Of a stretch of DNA of 45,890 nt, positions 41,959 through 45,890 are shown in pieces. The notes beneath the pieces were generated by a model that saw only the letters and a program-made list of their open reading frames with translations, made no database searches and was not told the origin of the DNA. Positions within the stretch are counted from its first letter, which is position 1. Each line of letters begins with the position of its first letter. The stretch lies in the NCBI GenBank assembly GCA_964624465.1, contig CAZUZD010000013.1:1-45890 (forward strand), given 5' to 3'. Both the position numbers and the translations under genes were made by a program. This DNA is from CAZUZD01 sp964624465. GTDB taxonomy: Bacteria; Planctomycetota; Planctomycetia; Isosphaerales; Isosphaeraceae.

Positions 41959-43269
41959 TCAGGGGCGGCGGTCGAGGGGGTCGAGGTCGCGGACCTGGAT
42001 CAGGCGGGAGCGGAGGGGCTCGTTGAACCGGGAGTCGCCGCGGACGCCGACGCGGGAGCCGACCAGCGCGCTGGCGTCCAGGCCGGGGGGGATGGCCAGG
42101 TAGGCGATCGGGAAGCCGTCGTCGCCGATCAGGATCAGCACGGGCTTGCCCTCGACGAGCTTGGCCGAGTTGTGCAGCAGGCCCTGGGCGTCGTAGGGGG
42201 CATCCACCTGGCCGGCGATCTGGCTCAGGCGCTCGTGGATCGCGGCGACCTCGGCGTCGAGCCGACGGCTGCGGGCCAGGGCCTCGGCCAGCGCGGCGGC
42301 CGAGCGCGCCACGGCGGCCTGGCGGTCGGTCTGATCAAGCCGCGCCTGCACGGCCCCCTTTTCCTCGGGGCTGGCGGCCTGATCGAGCAGGACCTGGTAG
42401 TCGCGGCGCACGACGTCGAACCGCCACGACTCGATGGGCTGTGCCAGCACGGCGCGGTGGGTCGACTCGGCGCGGCGGAGGTCGGTGGCGAACCGGGGCG
42501 AGATCCCGAACTCTGGCAGCGGCGGCCCGACCCTGGCGAACGAGGCATCGAGCGGCACGCCCGTGAGCCGGCGGTCCCCCCCGGAGGCCAGCGCCGCCCG
42601 CCGGCCGCCGCCGGTCCCGGAGCGGCCCGAGCCGGAGGCGGCCGAGGCGCCCGGGCGATCGGATCGAGTGCGGCCGTCGTCGAGGCTCACGGCGCCGTCG
42701 ATGCGGGCGAAGTTGAAGTCGGCCGGCTCGTCGCTGGAGCGGGCGCCCTCGGCGAGCCCGGAGGGGTTGGCGGCGCCCACGCCGTCGGCGCGGACGTACC
42801 GCAGCTCGCCGCGGGGCGGCTCGACGGCCAGCCAGGTGCGGGGCTCGGTGCCGCTGCTGCCGCGGAGCACGAGGGGGGGCCGGTCCAGCAGCCGGACGAC
42901 CTGCCCGCGCGGCAGGCTCACCCACCGCCCGCCCGGCAGCCGGGCCACGTCGCTGCCGGGCCGCACGGCCGCCGCCTCGACCCGCACCCGGGCGCGGCCG
43001 TTGCCCAGGTCGGTCACGGCCGACTCCTCGACCCAGCTGAACGCCCCGTTGGGCGGCTCGATCGCGATCCAGCCGGCCGGTCCCTCCCGGCGCACGACCA
43101 CCCGCTCCCCGCGCTTGAGGCGGCCGGTCACATACGCCGCGTCGTCGGGCTCCTCGAGCACCAGCAGCGAGGCCACCGAGACGTACGCGGTGCGCGGGGG
43201 CTCATCGGCCTCGTCGAACTGGCCGAGCGTCAGGCAGCCGAGCAGGGGAACCAGCAGCGCCGTGTTCAA
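41959..43269 (-). CDS. Secreted SH3-like domain protein, 436 aa
   Basis: An exported protein with a short signal peptide (MNTALLVPLLGCLTLGQ). Residues ~25-90 look like a bacterial SH3 domain (LLVLEEPDDAAYVTGRLKRG, VRREGPAGWIAIEPP, SWVEESAVTDL) and ~90-165 like a second diverged copy (WLAVEPPRGELRYVRADGV). A low-complexity Gly/Ser/Arg stretch follows, then a coiled coil (about 285-360) and a C-terminal beta domain (PVLILIGDDGFPIAYLAIPPG). The TTG start at 43,269 is preceded by GGGAGGGG with good spacing. A cell-wall-binding role is inferred from the SH3 domains. Stop is just right of the gap region. Confidence 0.82.
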   Translation of the reverse strand: MNTALLVPLLGCLTLGQFDEADEPPRTAYVSVASLLVLEEPDDAAYVTGRLKRGERVVVRREGPAGWIAIEPPNGAFSWVEESAVTDLGNGRARVRVEAAAVRPGSDVARLPGGRWVSLPRGQVVRLLDRPPLVLRGSSGTEPRTWLAVEPPRGELRYVRADGVGAANPSGLAEGARSSDEPADFNFARIDGAVSLDDGRTRSDRPGASAASGSGRSGTGGGRRAALASGGDRRLTGVPLDASFARVGPPLPEFGISPRFATDLRRAESTHRAVLAQPIESWRFDVVRRDYQVLLDQAASPEEKGAVQARLDQTDRQAAVARSAAALAEALARSRRLDAEVAAIHERLSQIAGQVDAPYDAQGLLHNSAKLVEGKPVLILIGDDGFPIAYLAIPPGLDASALVGSRVGVRGDSRFNEPLRSRLIQVRDLDPLDRRP

Positions 43270-43432
43270 GGGCCCCTCCCTGGGCGGCGCGCACCCCGGG
43301 CCGGGTGGCGCAGCCTGACGGAGTACCCCAGCCCGCCGGAGTCGTCAAGCCGATCCCCTTGCTCGCAGGCATCCCTATCGAGCAAAATCCTGCACACCTT
43401 CCGCAACCCGTTTACCTGGATGATCCTCGACC

Positions 43433-44299
43433 TTGAGCCCCTCAAAGCCACAGGTTTCGACCGCGGACCGGGTCCGCCAGCTCTCGGCAGTCCGGGCCGG
43501 GCAGGTGGCGCGCGACTGGCTGGCGCGTGGGCTCCGGCTGCACTCATCGATGTGGTCGGGCGACTATCCCGACTGGGCCGCGGCGCAGGCGGCCTGCCGC
43601 CCGATCCCGATCGACTCGCGGCGGGCGGCCTACGAGGCCGCCATCGCGGCCGTCGAGCGCGGCGAGGCGGCCTATGAGCGCGATGGCCTGCCCCAGTCAG
43701 CGCCCCGCTGGGACTGGCCGCTGCTGACGGCGCTGGCCGAGCTGCGGGCCTCGGGGTGTCGCCGGCTCACCGTCCTCGACGTGGGCGGCGGCCTGGCGAG
43801 CAGCTTCCGCCAGCATCGCGACTGGCTGGCGCCGTTCGACACGGTGCGGTGGCAGGTCGTCGAGATGCCGGCGATCACCGCCAGCGGCCGGCAGCTCGTC
43901 ACCGACCCCCGGGTCGAGTTCCACGACTCGATCGCCGCGGCCCGCGCCGACGACGGGCCGCCCGACCTGGTGCTGGCCTCCGGGCTGGGGCCGCTGGTGC
44001 CCGATCCGGCCGCGATGATCGCCGAGCTGGCCGACACGGGCGCCGGCTGGGTGTTCCTCGATCGGATCCCGGTGCTTGACGGCCTGGGCCGGGACCTCCT
44101 CACCCGCCAGGTCGTGCACCCGTCGATCTACCGGTCCGAGTCACCGTTCTGGTTCTTCGACCCGGAGCGGCTGAACGCCCGGCTGGCCGCCCGGTTCCGG
44201 ATCGCCGGCGAGTGGACCAGCGCCTGCGACCGGCCGGTCTGGGTGCACGGCCGTCGGTGCCGCTGGCTGGGATTCCTGCTCCGGGCGGGCGGCGCATGA
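43433..44299 (+). CDS. TIGR04325-type putative methyltransferase, 288 aa
   Basis: It resembles the TIGR04325 family found in polysaccharide loci: WSGDYPDWAAAQAA near residue 41, the SAM-like loop VLDVGGGLASSF (114-125), VEMP and LVLASGLGPLVPDP. The TTG start at 43,433 is tentative because no strong ribosome-binding site is visible. The stop overlaps the start of the next gene (ATGA at 44,296), so the two are coupled. Methylation of a glycan precursor is inferred from the neighbour. Confidence 0.75.
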   Translation: MSPSKPQVSTADRVRQLSAVRAGQVARDWLARGLRLHSSMWSGDYPDWAAAQAACRPIPIDSRRAAYEAAIAAVERGEAAYERDGLPQSAPRWDWPLLTALAELRASGCRRLTVLDVGGGLASSFRQHRDWLAPFDTVRWQVVEMPAITASGRQLVTDPRVEFHDSIAAARADDGPPDLVLASGLGPLVPDPAAMIAELADTGAGWVFLDRIPVLDGLGRDLLTRQVVHPSIYRSESPFWFFDPERLNARLAARFRIAGEWTSACDRPVWVHGRRCRWLGFLLRAGGA

Positions 44300-45387
44300 G
44301 GCTCGCCCTCGCCACGCTGTTCGACCGCAACTACCTGGCTCGCGCCCTGGTGATGGCCCGCTCCCTGCGCCGGTGGATGGGCCCGGCCACGCCGACGCTC
44401 GTGGCGCTCTGCCTCGACGCGGAGTCGCTCGCGTACCTGCGGGCCCACCCCGAGCCGGGGGTGGAGCCGCTGGCGCTGGCGGAGCTGGAGGCGGCCGATC
44501 CCGGCCTGGCGGCGGTCCGGTCCGACCGGAGCCGGCTCGAATACTACTTCACCCTCAGCCCGTGCCTGCCGCGATACCTGCTCGCCCGGGGCGGTCTGGA
44601 CGCGGTCGTCTCGCTCGACGCCGATCTCTGGTTCCTGGCCGACCCGACCCCGCTGCTGGAGTCGCTGGCCGATCGGCCGCTGTTCATCACCGCGCACGGG
44701 TTCAGCCCGGCGGTCCGGCGCCGCGCGCTCCAGACCGGGCGGTTCAACGTCTCGTTCCAGGGGTTCCGCGACGACGCCACCGGGCGGGCCTGCCTCGATC
44801 AGTGGCGCCGGCAATGCCTGGAGTGGTGCGGCCACCGCGTCGACCGGCAGAACGCCCGCTTCGCCGACCAGCGCTACCTGGACTCCTGGCCCGCCGACTT
44901 CCCCGGCGCCCTGACCATCCACGAGCCCCCCCGCGCCGGCCTGGCGCCCTGGAACCTTGGCCGGTTCCCGATCGGCTCCGGGGGCGACGGTCCCGAACCC
45001 GTCTTCTTCCACTTCCATGGCGTGCGGTTCCTCGCGCCCGACCTGGCGGCCGACAACCTGTGGCGGTACCACGTCCGGCTGGGCGAGCCGGGGCTGCAAC
45101 GGCTCTACGCCCCGTACCTGCGGGAGCTGGTGGCGGCCCAGGCCGTGGTCGGCGCCTGCGTCGGGGACGACCGACCGCTGCACGATTCGCTCCGGATGCG
45201 GCGGCGGCCCTGGACCCTCTGGGCCACCCAGACCTGGAGCCGGGTCGCCCCCGACGGCGCCGTGACGCACACCGACCTGTCCTGGGCGCACCCCGTGCAG
45301 CGACTCTGGCGCGGGGGCCGGGCCGTGGTCGATCGCTGCGCCGACGCCTGGGACCGGGCCCGTCCGGTGGCCGCGACCGGGGCCTGA
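44296..45387 (+). CDS. Glycosyltransferase (GT8-like, DxD), 363 aa
   Basis: A nucleotide-sugar-dependent transferase. The N-terminus LALATLFDRNYLARALVMAR is a Rossmann-like first strand and helix. The metal motif is DAD (108-110) in VVSLDADLWFLADP. Later come FNVSFQGFRDD, DQRYLDSWP, HEPPRAGLAPWNL and FFHFHGVRF, a pattern shared with capsule/LPS-type transferases. Sugar and acceptor are unknown. The start overlaps the preceding methyltransferase gene. It is the last clearly planctomycetal gene before the foreign tail. Confidence 0.85.
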   Translation: MRLALATLFDRNYLARALVMARSLRRWMGPATPTLVALCLDAESLAYLRAHPEPGVEPLALAELEAADPGLAAVRSDRSRLEYYFTLSPCLPRYLLARGGLDAVVSLDADLWFLADPTPLLESLADRPLFITAHGFSPAVRRRALQTGRFNVSFQGFRDDATGRACLDQWRRQCLEWCGHRVDRQNARFADQRYLDSWPADFPGALTIHEPPRAGLAPWNLGRFPIGSGGDGPEPVFFHFHGVRFLAPDLAADNLWRYHVRLGEPGLQRLYAPYLRELVAAQAVVGACVGDDRPLHDSLRMRRRPWTLWATQTWSRVAPDGAVTHTDLSWAHPVQRLWRGGRAVVDRCADAWDRARPVAATGA

Positions 45388-45540
45388 TCGCGGCCGCGAG
45401 CGACCGCCCCGGAATCGCCGGCCGCCTCGACGCGGGCGCCGCGGGGCGGGTAAGCTCGGGGTCGAGCGACCGGACCGCGGCCCCCGGGGTCGGGTCGCCC
45501 CCGCCCGCCCCCGACGGTGGCCCTCGCGAGCCCGAGTCTC

Positions 45541-45572
45541 ATGGAACCTTCCCCGCTTGCCCGCCCGGGAGC
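45541..45572 (+). CDS. Possible start of a truncated gene at the junction
   Basis: ATG at 45,541 opens MEPSPLARPGA before composition changes abruptly at about 45,573. It could be the first codons of the next planctomycetal gene, cut by the join. The evidence is only the position and codon style. Confidence 0.2.
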
Positions 45573-45890
45573 CGCTTTTTCTACAAAGCTGGGCAGAGCA
45601 GTAAAAAAATAAGCAGATTAATGCTTATTCCTCGAGCAAGCCAAAGTATATTTTGCACAAGCTCCCCTGAGCTTGTACCAAATACACCGCAAAGAGTAGA
45701 ACAAACAACCCCAACGGGAGGAAAATGTTCAAGTAGATCTTTGCAGCCGGCGACAGAGGACCTAAACATCTGGAGCCGCTGGTAGACATGATGTCGACAT
45801 CAAATATTGAAACCCAACTCATCCAGCTGAGCTGGCTCATCAGCATAAATGCCATCTGCAAAAAATACATGATGACGCCCACACTGCCAC
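45573..45890. other. AT-richer tail, probably foreign or chimeric
   Basis: From about 45,573 the sequence switches from ~75% to ~45% GC, with A and T runs (TTTTT, AAAAAAA) absent elsewhere in the window. Codon use in the only long frame is unlike all other genes here. Confidence 0.75.
45625..45890 (-). CDS. C-terminal fragment of a membrane protein, foreign-looking, open at right edge
   Basis: A reading frame open from the window edge to TAA at 45,625 (88 codons). Two hydrophobic segments are visible (VIMYFLQMAFMLMSQL and YLNIFLPLGLFVLLFAVYLV). The pattern of a Leu/Met-rich helix, an FDVDIMSTSGSRCLGPLSPAAK loop and a second helix reminds me of the final membrane part of large protist membrane proteins; this is an impression only. 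Minus-strand sequence just beyond the stop has a pyrimidine-rich tract ending CCCAG, which could be a splice acceptor if the tail is eukaryotic. Confidence 0.45.
   Translation of the reverse strand, partial: GSVGVIMYFLQMAFMLMSQLSWMSWVSIFDVDIMSTSGSRCLGPLSPAAKIYLNIFLPLGLFVLLFAVYLVQAQGSLCKIYFGLLEE

Noticed and set aside
45575..45600. Cloning-vector recombination site at the foreign junction
   Set aside because: ACAAAGCTGGGC shares only a short word with the recombination site I had in mind and lacks the rest of it.

Overview
The window is a high-GC (about 70%) chromosomal stretch from a member of the Planctomycetota. An Isosphaerales/Gemmatales-like lineage is my inference. The support is the overall gene style: a secreted PEP-CTERM protein, a zinc-ribbon/HEAT membrane protein, Ala/Pro-rich secreted proteins, a BlaI/M56 pair, and an RNase P RNA with an enlarged 3' half. 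The last ~320 bases (from about 45,573) are AT-richer, differ in style and look like foreign sequence joined to the contig. A run of ten Ns at 41,702-41,711 marks an assembly gap inside a G/C-homopolymer and repeat zone.

Layout. 250-3170 (-): a small unknown protein and a zinc-ribbon/transmembrane/HEAT protein. 3601-8074 (-): an apparent operon read as threonine synthase, a 75-residue unknown, a MoaD/ThiS-like sulfur carrier ending in Gly-Gly, a ThiF/MoeB-type activating enzyme and a cysteine desulfurase. This is a complete set for making and loading a protein thiocarboxylate. 8547-9203 (-): a PEP-CTERM protein with a near-consensus promoter. 10008-13085 (+): bifunctional PutA. 13568-14071 (-): a YbaK-type deacylase. 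14243-14721 (+): RNase P RNA. 14998-19426 (+): a small unknown protein, then sdhC, sdhD, sdhA, sdhB. 19677-20318 (-): an isochorismatase-fold hydrolase. 20640-23731 (-): BlaI repressor and M56 (BlaR1-like) protease, with BlaI-type dyads lying in their own promoter. 24089-25804 (+, divergent): a PBP4-type D-Ala-D-Ala carboxypeptidase. 26090-27511 (+): a CobB/CbiA-like protein that has lost both catalytic signatures. 27730-29568 (-): a large secreted protein.

29792-33091 (+): RbsD, a polyprenyl-phosphate-type GT2, an aldose-1-epimerase-like protein and an unknown. 33104-40249 (-): RibBA, a secreted TlpA-type thioredoxin, a DRG-like GTPase with a TGS domain, a pseudo-receiver/HATPase protein overlapping a receiver/histidine kinase, and an FkbM methyltransferase. 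40422-41402 (+): an SplB-like radical SAM protein. 41959-43269 (-): a secreted SH3-like protein. 43433-45387 (+): two overlapping genes for a TIGR04325-type methyltransferase and a glycosyltransferase.

Intergenic space carries a family of short palindromes (stem, AGCGC-AGCG-like core, stem), some arranged as long inverted pairs, with no transposase nearby. The most interesting points are the CobB-like double pseudo-enzyme, the sulfur-carrier/threonine-synthase operon, the self-regulated BlaI module beside a penicillin-binding protein, the receiver lacking its phospho-acceptor, and the palindrome family. No CRISPR array, tRNA, rRNA gene, prophage or complete insertion sequence was found.
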